Made by a program: the position numbers and the translations under genes. A DNA stretch of 51,756 nucleotides. Source: Desulfoscipio geothermicus DSM 3669. GTDB taxonomy: Bacteria > Bacillota > Desulfotomaculia > Desulfotomaculales > Desulfallaceae. This document shows positions 1 through 9,936 of this stretch, piece by piece. Under the pieces are notes generated by a model. That model did no database searches. It saw only the letters and a program-made list of their open reading frames with translations, and was not told the origin of the DNA. The first letter of the stretch is position 1. Each line of letters starts with the position of its first letter. The stretch is from positions 1 to 51,756 of the forward strand of contig NZ_FOYM01000029.1 in assembly GCF_900115975.1 (NCBI RefSeq), written 5' to 3'.

Positions 1-160
1 AGAGTTTAATCTTTACTCTTGTTTGCTGTTTCCTAGAATTACTCGCTTTTGACGAGTCGCTCGCATCTCAAACACTGTTCAGTTTTCAAGGAACTAACTA
101 TATTTGGTTTCGCTTTTTAGCGACATTTCTCATTATATCGCGCATGGCTTTGCGTGTCAA
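1..160 (-). promoter_or_regulatory. rRNA operon promoter and 16S leader (gene lies left of the window)
   Basis: Read on the minus strand there is a perfect sigma-A promoter: TTGACA (155-160), a 17-base spacer, and TATAAT (132-137). Downstream the leader contains GTTCCTTGAAAACTGAACAG (75-94), a string typical of Firmicutes rRNA leaders and spacers, and it ends at the window edge with AAGATTAAACTCT, the usual sequence just before a 16S gene. The rRNA itself is not in the window, so its presence is inferred. A second TTGACA lies at 225-230, but I see no good -10 at the right spacing. Confidence 0.75.
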
Positions 161-320
161 GAACTTTTTATTTCTTGTCACCGCCTCGCGACGACTTTAT
201 TATGGTAACATCTACATTTTTGTTTGTCAATACTTATTTTATAAAAAATATAATGTTTTAAATGGGCAATCTATCTTGCAAATATTATTTATATAATCGA
301 TGTTTTTATACGTAAAATCT

Positions 321-977
321 TTATTTTAAACCATCTACCCCCAAAATTCCTCCGGGGAAATTGATTACCGCTTCCGGCACATCTCCCACAATGATGCTTT
401 CGGCTACAGGCACCTTGGTTGCTATTTTCACTTCAGCGCTGTAGAGAGGGACAACCACACGCACCATGGTGGTGAAATCCAGGTAAACTTTATGCCTGGT
501 TTGGTTAATGCCTGCTTGTTCAAACCTGTCTATCACATTCACGCTTACCGTACCCATGGGGTGAATGCCGACGCGAATATACGGCCCCATATCCGCAAGG
601 ATATAGCTTCCCAGCACCTGACCGAAGGGTATGGATATTTGCTTGCCCTGCAAATCCCGCAACCTTTGCTGTACATTGAGCGTTATATCAGCAGCCATCC
701 GGTTAATCTGCACGGTGTTGGCTTGCATCAAAGCCACCCGTCCATTGTAATCCCGGTGTACGGTTATAAAATCCTGGTAGTCGATATTTTTCCGGGATAC
801 TTCCTTTTGCACAGTCTTGTTAATAGCGTCCACGGCCATCTGCGTAACTTCAACTTCCGCTATGGAAAATAACGTGGGGCGCACCCGGCGGTCGACAAAA
901 ACAAATAACCCGCTTGCCAGCAAAAGTAACAGGAAGACAGCTAACACTTTACGGTGTGGCTTTCTTCTTTTAAACAT
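321..977 (-). CDS. yunB: Sporulation protein YunB
   Basis: A 218-residue protein with a basic N-terminus (MFKRRKPHRK) and one membrane segment at about residues 11-28, followed by an extracytoplasmic domain. The body resembles YunB, a conserved endospore-former protein made in the mother cell and needed for normal sporulation; its molecular activity is not known. The ATG at 975-977 is preceded by GGGGGTGATCC, a good ribosome-binding site. It lies between the tyrS terminator and the rRNA promoter, so it is probably a single-gene unit. Naming is by recognised family resemblance and length. Confidence 0.85.
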   Translation of the reverse strand: MFKRRKPHRKVLAVFLLLLLASGLFVFVDRRVRPTLFSIAEVEVTQMAVDAINKTVQKEVSRKNIDYQDFITVHRDYNGRVALMQANTVQINRMAADITLNVQQRLRDLQGKQISIPFGQVLGSYILADMGPYIRVGIHPMGTVSVNVIDRFEQAGINQTRHKVYLDFTTMVRVVVPLYSAEVKIATKVPVAESIIVGDVPEAVINFPGGILGVDGLK

Positions 978-1030
978 CGGATCACCCCCATATTTATATG
1001 TATATGGGGAATCTCAATCTACAATTAAAT

Positions 1031-1053
1031 AAACCCGAACTATTTCGGGTTTA
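1031..1053 (-). terminator. Intrinsic terminator of tyrS
   Basis: On the minus strand AAACCCGAA and TTCGGGTTT form a 9-bp stem with a 5-base loop, followed by TTTATTTAATT. It starts directly after the tyrS stop codon and separates tyrS from yunB. Confidence 0.8.
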
Positions 1054-2271
1054 TTACGCAAGACGAATAAACTTTCTCTTACCGGCTTTAATGACCATTC
1101 CGGGTTCGGGCTTGATTTTCCCGTCGGGAGCGTCAAATTTTTCCCCGTTCACCCGCAACGCCCCCTGTTGAATCAGTCGCCTGGCTTCACTGGTACTGCC
1201 GCACATACCTGCTTGCTGCATTACTCGCGGCAGCCAAACCAATCCATCCTCCAGCATATCTTCTGTTATTTGGAATGTGGGAATGTCCTCCGGTAAATCA
1301 CGCTGCTGAAATACACGCTTGAATTCTTCTTCCGCATGTTTCGCCGCATCTTCCCCGTGATAAATCCCTACAATTTCACGGGCCAGGCGCATTTTGGCAT
1401 CACGTGGGTGCAAAATGCCGTTTTGTAAGCCTTCGGCAATTCTTTTCACTTCATCCAGGGGCACTGTGGTAACCAACTCATAGTAACGCAACATTAAGTC
1501 GTCGGGAATGCTCATGGTCTTCCCGTACATTTCACCCGGCAACTCATCAATACCGATGTAGTTACCCAAGCTTTTACTCATCTTTTGTACGCCATCCGTG
1601 CCCTCGATAATGGGCATCATCAATGCAACCTGGGGCTCCTGGCCGTATTCCCGCTGCAATGTTCTACCCATAAGCAGATTAAATTTTTGATCCGTACCGC
1701 CCAGTTCCACGTCTGCCTGCAACGCAACGGAATCATATCCCTGCATCAGCGGGTAAAAAAACTCATGCACGCTTATGGGCAGCCCTTCTTTAAAACGCTT
1801 GGCAAAATCGTCCCTTTCCAGCATCCTGGCCACGGTATACTTGGCAGCCAGCTCAATTACCCGGGCAAAGTTCATGGATGACAACCATTTACTGTTGAAA
1901 GTAATGGTGGTTTTATCGGGGTCCAGCACTTTAAAAATCTGCTTTTCGTATGTCCGGGCGTTTTCCAATACCTGCTCCTCCGTAAGTTGCTTCCTGGTTT
2001 CGGATTTGCCCGTCGGGTCCCCGATACGTGCGGTAAAGTCACCTAATATGATGGTTGTATTGTGCCCCAGTTCCTGGAACTGTCTGATTTTTTGCAGCAC
2101 TACGGTATGACCCAGGTGAATATCCGGCGCAGTGGGGTCCAGCCCCAGCTTGATATGTAAAGGCCGGCCTGTTTTTACGGACCTTTCAAGTTTGGCCACC
2201 AGTTCTTCTTCCGGCACTATCTCCACAACGCCTCTTTTGATTATTTCCAACTGTTTTTCCACAGTGAGCAT
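1054..2271 (-). CDS. tyrS: Tyrosine--tRNA ligase
   Basis: Charges tRNA-Tyr with tyrosine using ATP in the cytoplasm. The 405-residue protein has the class I HIGH-type motif HLGH at 52-55, the KMSKS loop at 230-234 and a C-terminal S4 RNA-binding domain (about 340-405). The length and long C-terminus fit the TyrZ-like branch more than classical 420-residue TyrS. The ATG follows AAAGGGGAA at a good distance. The upstream region is too short for a T-box; it has TATAAT at 2309-2314 (minus strand) with an upstream TG, an extended -10. The gene is transcribed alone, divergently from the penicillin-binding protein. Confidence 0.95.
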   Translation of the reverse strand: MLTVEKQLEIIKRGVVEIVPEEELVAKLERSVKTGRPLHIKLGLDPTAPDIHLGHTVVLQKIRQFQELGHNTTIILGDFTARIGDPTGKSETRKQLTEEQVLENARTYEKQIFKVLDPDKTTITFNSKWLSSMNFARVIELAAKYTVARMLERDDFAKRFKEGLPISVHEFFYPLMQGYDSVALQADVELGGTDQKFNLLMGRTLQREYGQEPQVALMMPIIEGTDGVQKMSKSLGNYIGIDELPGEMYGKTMSIPDDLMLRYYELVTTVPLDEVKRIAEGLQNGILHPRDAKMRLAREIVGIYHGEDAAKHAEEEFKRVFQQRDLPEDIPTFQITEDMLEDGLVWLPRVMQQAGMCGSTSEARRLIQQGALRVNGEKFDAPDGKIKPEPGMVIKAGKRKFIRLA

Positions 2272-2308
2272 AAAATGTTCCCCTTTCCCATTCGCCTCAA
2301 TGCTTTAA

Positions 2309-2384
2309 ATTATATCAAATATTAAAGATTGGATACAAGGTGGTAATTTCTGTGTTAATACTTTTCATTGCATTATGATATAAT
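2309..2384. promoter_or_regulatory. Divergent promoters for tyrS (-) and the class A PBP (+)
   Basis: Minus strand: TGATATAAT with its -10 at 2309-2314 and a weak TTGTAT -35 at 2333-2338. Plus strand: TGATATAAT with its -10 at 2379-2384 and TTAATA at 2355-2360 as -35. Both have an extended -10 (TGN), which offsets the poor -35 boxes. Spacers are 18 bases. Confidence 0.65.
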
Positions 2385-2429
2385 TGCGTTGACATACCAA
2401 GGTTAAATCCCTAAAGGGGGCCATATATC

Positions 2430-4721
2430 TTGTCTACAAAAAATAAACGCAGGAAAAGAAAGCTGAATCCTTTTAGGCTTGTATTATTCCTTATTATTTT
2501 GTTTGTCTTGATATCCGCCGGCGCCGCCATGGGAATAATGGTAATCAGCATTAAAGAACTGCCGGCATTTAACGAAAAAAACTTAATACCTTCCACGTCT
2601 ACCCAGATTTTTGATAGTAATGAAAATTTGGTCACTAAAATCGGTCTGGAAAACCGGACGGAGGTCTCCATCGGCAATGTCCCTGATCATGTTAAAGATG
2701 CTTTCCTGGCAGCGGAAGATCACTTGTTTTACGACCACCACGGTATTAGAATCAAGGCCATAATACGGGCCGCCATGAACGACGCCCTGCACATTGTAGG
2801 CGTGGACCGAAATTTCCAGGGCGGTAGCACCATCACGCAGCAACTGGTCAAATTATCCTTTTTAAGCCCGGAAAGATCTATTAAAAGAAAAATCCAGGAA
2901 GTTATATTATCCTTTAAAATGGAGAGAAGATATTCCAAAGATGAAATTTTGGAAATGTACCTGAATCGAATATACCTGGGCGAAGGAGCTTACGGTATAC
3001 AGGCCGCGGCGCAAACTTATTTCGGCAGGGACACTGAAGATTTATCGGTGGCCCAGGCCGCCCTGCTAGCCGGCCTTACCAAGTCACCCAACAACTATTC
3101 TCCGTATCGGGATCCTGAACTGGCTGTTACCCGGCGCAACCAGGTGCTGGACGACATGTACCGTTACCACTTTATCGACAGCCCAACATACCAGGAGGCC
3201 AAATCAGAAAAGTTGGCACTAAAACAAGGCGGCCCTTCGAATACCCGGTATCCATATCCATATTTTATGGATTTCATTACCGACCAACTGGTGGATATGT
3301 TCGGCGATGAAAAAGTATTTAATGGTGGCTTAAGGGTCTACACCACCTTGGACCCGGAAATTCAATCCTACGCGGAAAAGGCGATGGCCAATCCCGCCAA
3401 TTTCCCGGCGTCCCAAAAAGACGCACAGGGCGTACTGCAGCCCCAGGGCGCCATTGTAATCATGGACCCCTCCACCGGCGAGATTAAAGCCCTGGTGGGC
3501 GGCAGGGAACATACCCATAAAAGAGCGCTTAACAGAGCCACCATGTCGCCCAGGCAGCCCGGCTCAGCCATCAAACCAATTTTGGCTTACGGGCCCGCCA
3601 TTGAATTGATGGGCATGGGGCCGGCCAGCGTCATTGATGACGCGCCGGTTACCTATCACCAGTATAACGATTATTCACCACACAACTATGATGGCCGGTA
3701 TCGGGGTTTAATTACCATGCGCACGGCGCTGACCCACTCCGTAAACGTAGTGGCGGTCAAATTGCTTATGGATCATGTCACCATACCGGAAGCCGTAAAA
3801 TTTGCCGCCCGGCTGAACATTAATTTAAAACCCACCGGGCCGGCCATGGCACTGGGCGGCTTGAGCCGCGGCGTCACCCCGATGGAATTAACGGCCGCAT
3901 ATGCGGCTTTTGCCAACCACGGTATTTATAATAAACCGGTGTCCATTTTGCGTGTGGAAGACCAAGACGGCACCACTTTATTTGAAGCCGAACCCGCCCC
4001 GCGCAAAGTAATGAAAGAAACCACCGCCTATTTAATAACCGATATGCTAAAATCGGTAGTCCGATCCGGTACAGGCACCGGCGCGCAAATCGGCCGGCCG
4101 GCGGCCGGTAAAACAGGTACCACGGATGAAGGAAAAGATATCTGGTTTGCCGGTTACACGCCCGACCTGGTGGGCGTGGTCTGGATCGGCTACGATTCAC
4201 CTACTAAAATGCCGCGTAGTTATGGCGGCACCTACCCGGCCAAAATCTGGCGGGAAGTAATGCGGCAGGCGCACCGGAATATTACGCCGCGCGATTTTAC
4301 CGAACCACCCGGCATTGTTACGGCGACTGTGGATAGTAAATCCGGCCTGTTACCCGGTCCAAATACCCCACAGGAGCACCTGGTTACCGACATATTTGCC
4401 GCCGGCACGGTACCGACAGAAACCGACAACGTCCATGTATTAACGGAAGTTTGTGCTACAATGGGCTACTTGCCTAACCAATATTGTCCGGATAGAATAA
4501 CTAGGGTGATGCTAAAACTACCTTATACCGTGGCGCCTTCCGTAGAGGATTATAACCAGAGGGTACCCACTAAAATATGTGACGTGCATGGGCCCCAAGA
4601 CTTAATTGGTACAGGCACAGGCGATGGGGACAACCGGCCGTTGCCGGTGGATATAAACATCAACAAGCCGGACAAAAATAATGATGAAACAGTTTTTGAG
4701 AATATCTTTCAAGGGGAGTAA
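2430..4721 (+). CDS. Class A penicillin-binding protein (PBP1A family)
   Basis: Bifunctional peptidoglycan polymerase of the cytoplasmic membrane. Of 763 residues, about 16-38 form the signal anchor. The GT51 glycosyltransferase domain follows, with catalytic Glu96 in AAEDHLF and the GGSTITQQ motif at 131-138. The transpeptidase domain has the active Ser379 in SAIK (379-382), the SVN triad at 437-439 and KTGTT at 561-565, so both activities look intact. The start is UUG at 2430, preceded by AAAGGGGG; no ATG is better placed. The C-terminal tail after about residue 650 is Pro/Asn-rich and may be a wall-facing extension. It has its own promoter and terminator. Confidence 0.93.
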   Translation: MSTKNKRRKRKLNPFRLVLFLIILFVLISAGAAMGIMVISIKELPAFNEKNLIPSTSTQIFDSNENLVTKIGLENRTEVSIGNVPDHVKDAFLAAEDHLFYDHHGIRIKAIIRAAMNDALHIVGVDRNFQGGSTITQQLVKLSFLSPERSIKRKIQEVILSFKMERRYSKDEILEMYLNRIYLGEGAYGIQAAAQTYFGRDTEDLSVAQAALLAGLTKSPNNYSPYRDPELAVTRRNQVLDDMYRYHFIDSPTYQEAKSEKLALKQGGPSNTRYPYPYFMDFITDQLVDMFGDEKVFNGGLRVYTTLDPEIQSYAEKAMANPANFPASQKDAQGVLQPQGAIVIMDPSTGEIKALVGGREHTHKRALNRATMSPRQPGSAIKPILAYGPAIELMGMGPASVIDDAPVTYHQYNDYSPHNYDGRYRGLITMRTALTHSVNVVAVKLLMDHVTIPEAVKFAARLNINLKPTGPAMALGGLSRGVTPMELTAAYAAFANHGIYNKPVSILRVEDQDGTTLFEAEPAPRKVMKETTAYLITDMLKSVVRSGTGTGAQIGRPAAGKTGTTDEGKDIWFAGYTPDLVGVVWIGYDSPTKMPRSYGGTYPAKIWREVMRQAHRNITPRDFTEPPGIVTATVDSKSGLLPGPNTPQEHLVTDIFAAGTVPTETDNVHVLTEVCATMGYLPNQYCPDRITRVMLKLPYTVAPSVEDYNQRVPTKICDVHGPQDLIGTGTGDGDNRPLPVDININKPDKNNDETVFENIFQGE

Positions 4722-4750
4722 AGGCAGGTAACCCGAACCTGCCTTTTTTT
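4722..4750 (+). terminator. Intrinsic terminator of the PBP gene
   Basis: AGGCAGGT (4722-4729) pairs with ACCTGCCT (4737-4744), followed by seven T. It begins right after the stop codon. Confidence 0.88.
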
Positions 4751-4782
4751 ACTATCAGGAAAGTATACTAAAAAAGGCAGGC

Positions 4783-4868
4783 AAAAAAGGGGACAGGCAC
4801 TTTTTTCAAAAAGCGAAAAAAGAGCCAGTCCCCTTTTTAGCGATTTCGGGCGTTCTGTCCCCTTTTTG
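4783..4868. repeat. GGGGACAGGCAC-type nested inverted repeat, copy 1
   Basis: AAAAAAGGGGACAGGCAC (4783-4800) faces GAGCCAGTCCCCTTTTT (4822-4838), and a second half-site TCTGTCCCCTTTTT follows (4854-4867). The arms are imperfectly complementary and end in A or T tracts, so either strand could form a terminator-like hairpin. A related copy is at 28661-28755. It lies between the convergent PBP and mutS2 genes. Confidence 0.8.
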
Positions 4869-4891
4869 TTTTTTATTTACCCGGCTCTTAT

Positions 4892-7258
4892 TTACGCCAG
4901 TTCAACCACGGTCACCCCGCTGCCTCCTTCGCCCTGTTCACCCAGACGAAATGTTTTCACCCGCCGGTGGTTTTTGAGCATTTGCTGAACTGCCGCCCGC
5001 AGTGCTCCGGTTCCTTTGCCGTGCACCAGAGTAACCACCGGCAGGCCGGCCACGCAGGCGTCATCCAGGTACTTTTCCACCTCCGCAAGCGCTTCTTCCA
5101 CCCGCATGCCGCGCATGTCCAGGCGGGTGGAAATATCCCTGGCCTTTTTCTGCACCAACTGGCCCAGGCCGGCGGCACTCCGGCGATCGTTTTTTTTCTG
5201 CGCCGCTCTGCGTAATTCGGTGCGGGCGATGGTCATTTTAATCATACCCACCTGCACGTGCACCTCATCGCCCTGCCCGGGATCATCAAGCACCACCCCC
5301 CGCTGGCCGTAGCGGGGAATAAACACCTCGTCACCGGGCCTAACATTTGTTACCATTTCATCATTGTCCCCGGGCACATCGTCCGGCGCCCTTTCCTCAA
5401 GGCTGGCTTGCAATTGTTTCAACTGTCGCCGCGCTTTTTGAACAGAAGTTTCCCGTTCCCGGGCGGATTCCTCCTTAAGCGACGCGCGCAGTTCTTCCAC
5501 CAGGTAATCAGCCTCGCGCCTGGCTTTTTTAACCAGATCCCTGGATTCTTCAACGGCCCGGGAAATGATTTCATCTTTCTTAGCATCAATTTTTTTCACC
5601 AGGAAAAGGTACTGTTTCCGGTATTCCTCGGCTTCCCGGCGCAGCATTTCCGCTTCGGCTTTTTCTTTTTCCGCCAGCAGGCGGTCTTTTTCCATTTCAC
5701 GCATCAAATCGGCCACTTTGACCTGTTCTTCGGTCAGAAACTCCCTGGCTTTTTGCACAACCGATTCATCCAGCCCCAATCGCCTGGCAATTTCAAAAGC
5801 ATTACTGCGCCCGGGCCGGCCGATCAGCAGCCGGTAAGTGGGCTGCAGTGTTTCCGGGTTGAATTCCACACTGGCATTTTCCACCCGTGCATGGGCAAAG
5901 GCGTAGCTTTTCAGCTCACCGTAGTGTGTGGTGGCCACCGTTCTGGCCCCCTGCTGCCGCAGGCGGTCCAAAATGGCCCGCGCCAGGGCCGACCCCTCAA
6001 CGGGGTCGGTCCCCGCCCCCAGTTCATCCAGCAGAACCAGGCTTCTGTCGCCGGCCCCGGCCAGGATATTCACAATATTGCTCATATGGGACGAAAACGT
6101 ACTCAGCGACTGTTCGATACTTTGCTCATCGCCGATATCAGCGTATATATCGTCAAATATGCCGATAACCGTACCCTCGTCAGCGGGCACGTGCAAGCCG
6201 GCATGGGCCATAATGACCAGCAAGCCCACTGTCTTCAGCGAAACCGTCTTTCCGCCGGTATTGGGGCCCGTAATGATCAGCATGTCAAAATCTTCACCCA
6301 GGTGAATGCTGATGGGCACGGCTTTGCCGGGCAACAGCGGGTGCCTGCCCCGTTTTATATTCAGCCTGGCTTCGGAAACCATGCCCGGGGCCCAGGCATC
6401 CAGCTTTTCACTGTAGCGGGCTTTGGCCATAACAAAATCAAGCCTGCCCAAATTTTCCAGAGTATACAGCATTTCTTCGGCCCGGCTGCCCACCGCCTCT
6501 GAAAGTTCCCGGAGGATCCTGGCTATCTCCTGTTTTTCTTCGGCCAGCAGTGAACGCACTTCATTGTTGGCCTCGACCACTGACATGGGCTCAATAAATA
6601 AGGTGGCCCCGCTGGCTGACTGGTCATGTACAATACCTGGAATTTGCGCCCGGTATTCCTGTTTGACCGGCACCACGTAGCGGCCTTCCCTGATAGTCAC
6701 AATGGGGTCTTGCAGGTATTTTTGATAGCCGGTTGACCGGATAATGGCGTTGAGCCTCTCTTTAACCCGCTGCTGGGCCGTGGATAATTTGCGCCTGATT
6801 CCGGCCAGCCTGTCGGAAGCCTGGTCGGATATTTCCCCACCCGGGATAACGGCCCGGGCTATTTGTTTTTCCAGTTCCTTAAAATCGCCCAGACCCAGGG
6901 TTATGACGCTCAGACGGGGGTATCTTTCCTGCCGCTCATTGAAAAACGACCTGATCTGGCGGCTTGCTGTCAGGGTTTGCAGGATCAACCACAATTCCCG
7001 GGGATCCAGCACCACCCCCCGGGCACTGCGGCGCACGGCATCCCGCACATCGTTCCAGCCGTCCAGCCGCGCGTTGGGCTCGATGCGCAAGAGTTCCCTG
7101 CCTTCCGTTACTTCGGCCTGCGCTATTTCTATATCCTCCCGGTCCGTGTAGGGAACCAAACTTTGTACCAGTTCCCGGCCTATTTCCGAGGCCGCGTACG
7201 CGGCCAGCTGTTCCTTTACCTTGTCAAATTCCAATCTTTTCAGGTTACGCTCGTCCAT
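4892..7258 (-). CDS. mutS2: Endonuclease MutS2
   Basis: MutS-family ATPase with a C-terminal Smr nuclease domain; family members act on branched DNA and suppress recombination, and in Bacillus also on collided ribosomes. In the 788 residues the MutS core has Walker A GPNTGGKT at 331-338 and Walker B LVLLDELGAGTDP around 405-417. A long charged coiled coil follows at about 520-625. The Smr domain at about 715-788 carries LDMRG and HGKGTG. The N-terminal mismatch-recognition domain of MutS1 is absent, as expected. Start ATG 7256-7258 follows AGGGAGAG. Confidence 0.95.
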   Translation of the reverse strand: MDERNLKRLEFDKVKEQLAAYAASEIGRELVQSLVPYTDREDIEIAQAEVTEGRELLRIEPNARLDGWNDVRDAVRRSARGVVLDPRELWLILQTLTASRQIRSFFNERQERYPRLSVITLGLGDFKELEKQIARAVIPGGEISDQASDRLAGIRRKLSTAQQRVKERLNAIIRSTGYQKYLQDPIVTIREGRYVVPVKQEYRAQIPGIVHDQSASGATLFIEPMSVVEANNEVRSLLAEEKQEIARILRELSEAVGSRAEEMLYTLENLGRLDFVMAKARYSEKLDAWAPGMVSEARLNIKRGRHPLLPGKAVPISIHLGEDFDMLIITGPNTGGKTVSLKTVGLLVIMAHAGLHVPADEGTVIGIFDDIYADIGDEQSIEQSLSTFSSHMSNIVNILAGAGDRSLVLLDELGAGTDPVEGSALARAILDRLRQQGARTVATTHYGELKSYAFAHARVENASVEFNPETLQPTYRLLIGRPGRSNAFEIARRLGLDESVVQKAREFLTEEQVKVADLMREMEKDRLLAEKEKAEAEMLRREAEEYRKQYLFLVKKIDAKKDEIISRAVEESRDLVKKARREADYLVEELRASLKEESARERETSVQKARRQLKQLQASLEERAPDDVPGDNDEMVTNVRPGDEVFIPRYGQRGVVLDDPGQGDEVHVQVGMIKMTIARTELRRAAQKKNDRRSAAGLGQLVQKKARDISTRLDMRGMRVEEALAEVEKYLDDACVAGLPVVTLVHGKGTGALRAAVQQMLKNHRRVKTFRLGEQGEGGSGVTVVELA

Positions 7259-7352
7259 AATCTCTCCCTGCTGAATAATAGTCGTCAGTCGTTAGTGGTC
7301 GGTCGCCGGTTTTTTCATTTATTCAATACTGGTTATAAACATACCTCTATAC

Positions 7353-9890
7353 CTATTCAAGTACACCCCGGTAGTAGTGACCGCGGGTGTAACCGGGCCC
7401 CCTTGCGGTTAATTCCTGCACAACGGTGGTCAGATCCGGTAGATTGCTTGTTTTACTCATTATACTGTCCAGCACCCACCTGTACGTTTCGGTCACCCGG
7501 GCCACGTAAGCATCATCTTCCCGGCGAGCTTCAATTCTCAGCACGGCAGGGCCGGCCCTGGCCAGATACGGTAATGTTTCCAGCAAGCATAATTCACGGG
7601 AATTAAAAATGTGCATCAGACAATTACTGTCGGTTTCCACAGGGAAAACCACCCCTTTGCGGTCCAGCAGCGCGAAGGAACCCTTGCGGCACGGGGCGGT
7701 GCAACCGTCGCCATCCCCTCTGCCGCCCAGCAAGCTGCCTACGGCGCAATACCGGGTAACCATGAGCGGCAAAGTCCCGTGCACGATAACCTCGGTTGCT
7801 GCGGCGGCATCGCCGGCCAAATGCTTAATCTGCTCTCCGGTCAACTCGGGAGACAGGGTAACTCTGCGCACACCTCGTTCCTTTAAAAAGTAAGCGCTTT
7901 GCCGGTTAAAAACATTCAGAGGGAAATCCGTGACCACCGGCAAATCGGTTAATTGCCTCAGTGTAGGGAGCATCCCGTAGCCGGCAACCAGCACACCGTC
8001 CGGTGCCACCTCAAGCAGCGTTTTCAGGTACGACAGGTACTGCTCAAGCTCCCGGTCATGCAGAATGCGCGGGGTGGCCAGGTAAAATTCAGTGCCCGCT
8101 TCCCGGCAAACTTGTCGGACCCGCCGCACTTCCGAGACAGTAATCTTGCCGCGCCTGCGGTAGACATCGCCGCCGAAATAAACCAGCCCGGCACCGCTCT
8201 GCACGGCCGCCCGCGCCGCTTTTGCACTGCTCACCGCCACCGCCAGCAGCGGCGAGCTGCCGGTAACCTTTTCGGTAATGCCGTCATTCATTACCGCGGC
8301 CAGTTTACGTTCAATCACCGCCACCGGCAGCGGGTCGGGCTTGCGCAACCCGGCCCGTCCCGCCGCTATTTGCTCCACCACCCGGCGGCGCACGTCGTTG
8401 ATTTCCCGGACCGGCAGCATTACATTTTCATCCAAATCGCACTCCAGCTTGCCAAGCACAAAGGGTGTGTTCCCCAGCCGGTCCAATTGCCCGGCCAAAA
8501 ATTCGGCCGTCAGAGCACGCTTTTGCGCAGGCTCGCCCGCTGCTTTGGTATAGGCCCCGGCGGTAACCCCCTCCCGGTCATTCGCTTCCAACAGCAACGG
8601 CTCGCCCAGCCTGGCCCGCACCCGAAAATCCAGCGGGATTCGCCTGGTTTCCCGGCTGGACGAAAACGTCTGCACCGCCTTTTCCATCAACTTAACATCG
8701 TGGGTTTTAAATACCCGGTCCCCGGGATGAATATACCCCTCCAGCTTAAGCGCCGCCACTTGCCCCGCGGGGGCGGACTCCACCTTCCGGCCGTTGACAT
8801 AAAGTTCGTTTACCTCGGCGCCTACCCGGCCTCCCCGGGTGACCCATACTTCTATGCCGTCGCCCACCTGCAGCGGGGCCTCCAGTTCAATTTGGGCCCG
8901 CCGGGTTTTCCGGTCGTACCGTCGAATACGGCCCAGCCTGGTTCCCCTGTTGTTCGGGCGTTTGCAACTCATCATTTGCCTGCCCGGCACGTCGAAGAAA
9001 TAACCGGTTGTAAAGTCCCGGTTAAATATCTGGGCCAGTTCATAAGCTTCCTCGTCGCTGACTGTACTATCTTTCCCGGCCGCAGCCCGGTCAATCAAAC
9101 TGCGGTAAATTCTGGTCACAGTGGCCACGTATTCGGGGCGCCGCATGCGCCCCTCTATTTTAAAGGAATCAATACCCGCTTCAATGAGTTCAAAAATATG
9201 CCGGCTCAAGTTCAGGTCCCGCGGGCTGAGCAGATACTCGCCCACCAGTGCTGAATCCGCCACCGGCACTCCCCTGTCGTCCACCAGACGGTATTCCAAA
9301 CGACAGGGCTGGGCGCAGCGACCTCGATTGCCGCTGCGCCCGCCGATCATGCTGGACATCAGGCACTGCCCGGAATAACAGATGCAAAGCGCACCATGCA
9401 CAAACGTTTCCACCTGCACCCCGGTGCGTTCCTTGATCTCCCGCACGGCATCCAAAGCCAGTTCTCTGGCCAGCACGACCCGCCGCAGCCCCGCATCCTT
9501 TAAAAATAACACCCCCGGTACGTTATGGGCCGTCATTTGCGTACTGGCGTGCAGTTCCAATTCGGGAATCACCCTGCGGGCCAGCCTGATCAATCCCAGG
9601 TCCTGAACGATAACCGCATCGGCACCGGCGTTATACACAGTGTGCAGGAAACGCACGGCTTCCCTCAACTCGGTATCGGCCAGCAATATATTTACCGTTA
9701 CATATACTTTCACGCCGCGCACGTGCGCGTATTCAACGGCTTGGGCCAAAGCGGCCCCGTCAAAATTATCCGCGCCCCGGCGGGCGTTGAACTGCCGGCC
9801 GCCCAGGTAAACTGCATCCGCGCCGTTTTGCACGGCTGCCACCAGTGCCTCCCGGCTGCCCGCCGGAGCCAGCAATTCCGGTTTAATCAT
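7353..9890 (-). CDS. U32 family peptidase / RlhA-like protein (two U32 halves, DUF3656 middle)
   Basis: A long U32-family protein of about 845 residues. The N-terminal half starts with IKPELLAPAGS and contains the U32 signature region with GALCICYSGQC and a Cys-rich GRCAQPC. A middle insert resembles DUF3656, and a second degenerate U32 half carries GCTAPC near the C-terminus. In E. coli the related RlhA hydroxylates C2501 of 23S rRNA; other members were called collagenases. RNA modification is the more likely role but is inferred. An upstream in-frame ATG at 9929 would add 13 residues but has no ribosome-binding site; I chose the ATG at 9890 because IKPELLAPAG is the usual N-terminus. It lies just after the NIF3 gene, probably in one unit. 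Confidence 0.82.
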   Translation of the reverse strand: MIKPELLAPAGSREALVAAVQNGADAVYLGGRQFNARRGADNFDGAALAQAVEYAHVRGVKVYVTVNILLADTELREAVRFLHTVYNAGADAVIVQDLGLIRLARRVIPELELHASTQMTAHNVPGVLFLKDAGLRRVVLARELALDAVREIKERTGVQVETFVHGALCICYSGQCLMSSMIGGRSGNRGRCAQPCRLEYRLVDDRGVPVADSALVGEYLLSPRDLNLSRHIFELIEAGIDSFKIEGRMRRPEYVATVTRIYRSLIDRAAAGKDSTVSDEEAYELAQIFNRDFTTGYFFDVPGRQMMSCKRPNNRGTRLGRIRRYDRKTRRAQIELEAPLQVGDGIEVWVTRGGRVGAEVNELYVNGRKVESAPAGQVAALKLEGYIHPGDRVFKTHDVKLMEKAVQTFSSSRETRRIPLDFRVRARLGEPLLLEANDREGVTAGAYTKAAGEPAQKRALTAEFLAGQLDRLGNTPFVLGKLECDLDENVMLPVREINDVRRRVVEQIAAGRAGLRKPDPLPVAVIERKLAAVMNDGITEKVTGSSPLLAVAVSSAKAARAAVQSGAGLVYFGGDVYRRRGKITVSEVRRVRQVCREAGTEFYLATPRILHDRELEQYLSYLKTLLEVAPDGVLVAGYGMLPTLRQLTDLPVVTDFPLNVFNRQSAYFLKERGVRRVTLSPELTGEQIKHLAGDAAAATEVIVHGTLPLMVTRYCAVGSLLGGRGDGDGCTAPCRKGSFALLDRKGVVFPVETDSNCLMHIFNSRELCLLETLPYLARAGPAVLRIEARREDDAYVARVTETYRWVLDSIMSKTSNLPDLTTVVQELTARGPGYTRGHYYRGVLE

Positions 9891-9936
9891 ACTTAAACCC
9901 CGCTTCTCTTCAATTTCAACCGGCCCCATCAGACAT

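Noticed and set aside
197-230. Second rRNA promoter at TTGACA 225-230
   Set aside because: No acceptable -10 at 16-18 bases; the nearest CATAAT is about 22 bases away. Tandem rRNA promoters are common, but this one is not supported.
5258-6502. Long plus-strand open frame (414 codons) antisense to mutS2
   Set aside because: It follows the third-position bias of mutS2 on the other strand; the translation is rich in His, Phe and Gln with no domain, and there is no ribosome-binding site.
7282-7311. Short GTCGTCAGTCGTTAGTGGTC-like tandem repeat upstream of mutS2
   Set aside because: Only about 30 imperfect bases; too short and irregular to call a CRISPR or iteron array.
7953-9254. Plus-strand open frame of 433 codons antisense to the U32 gene
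   Set aside because: Same shadow effect; composition is unlike a folded protein and the U32 gene on the other strand is clear.
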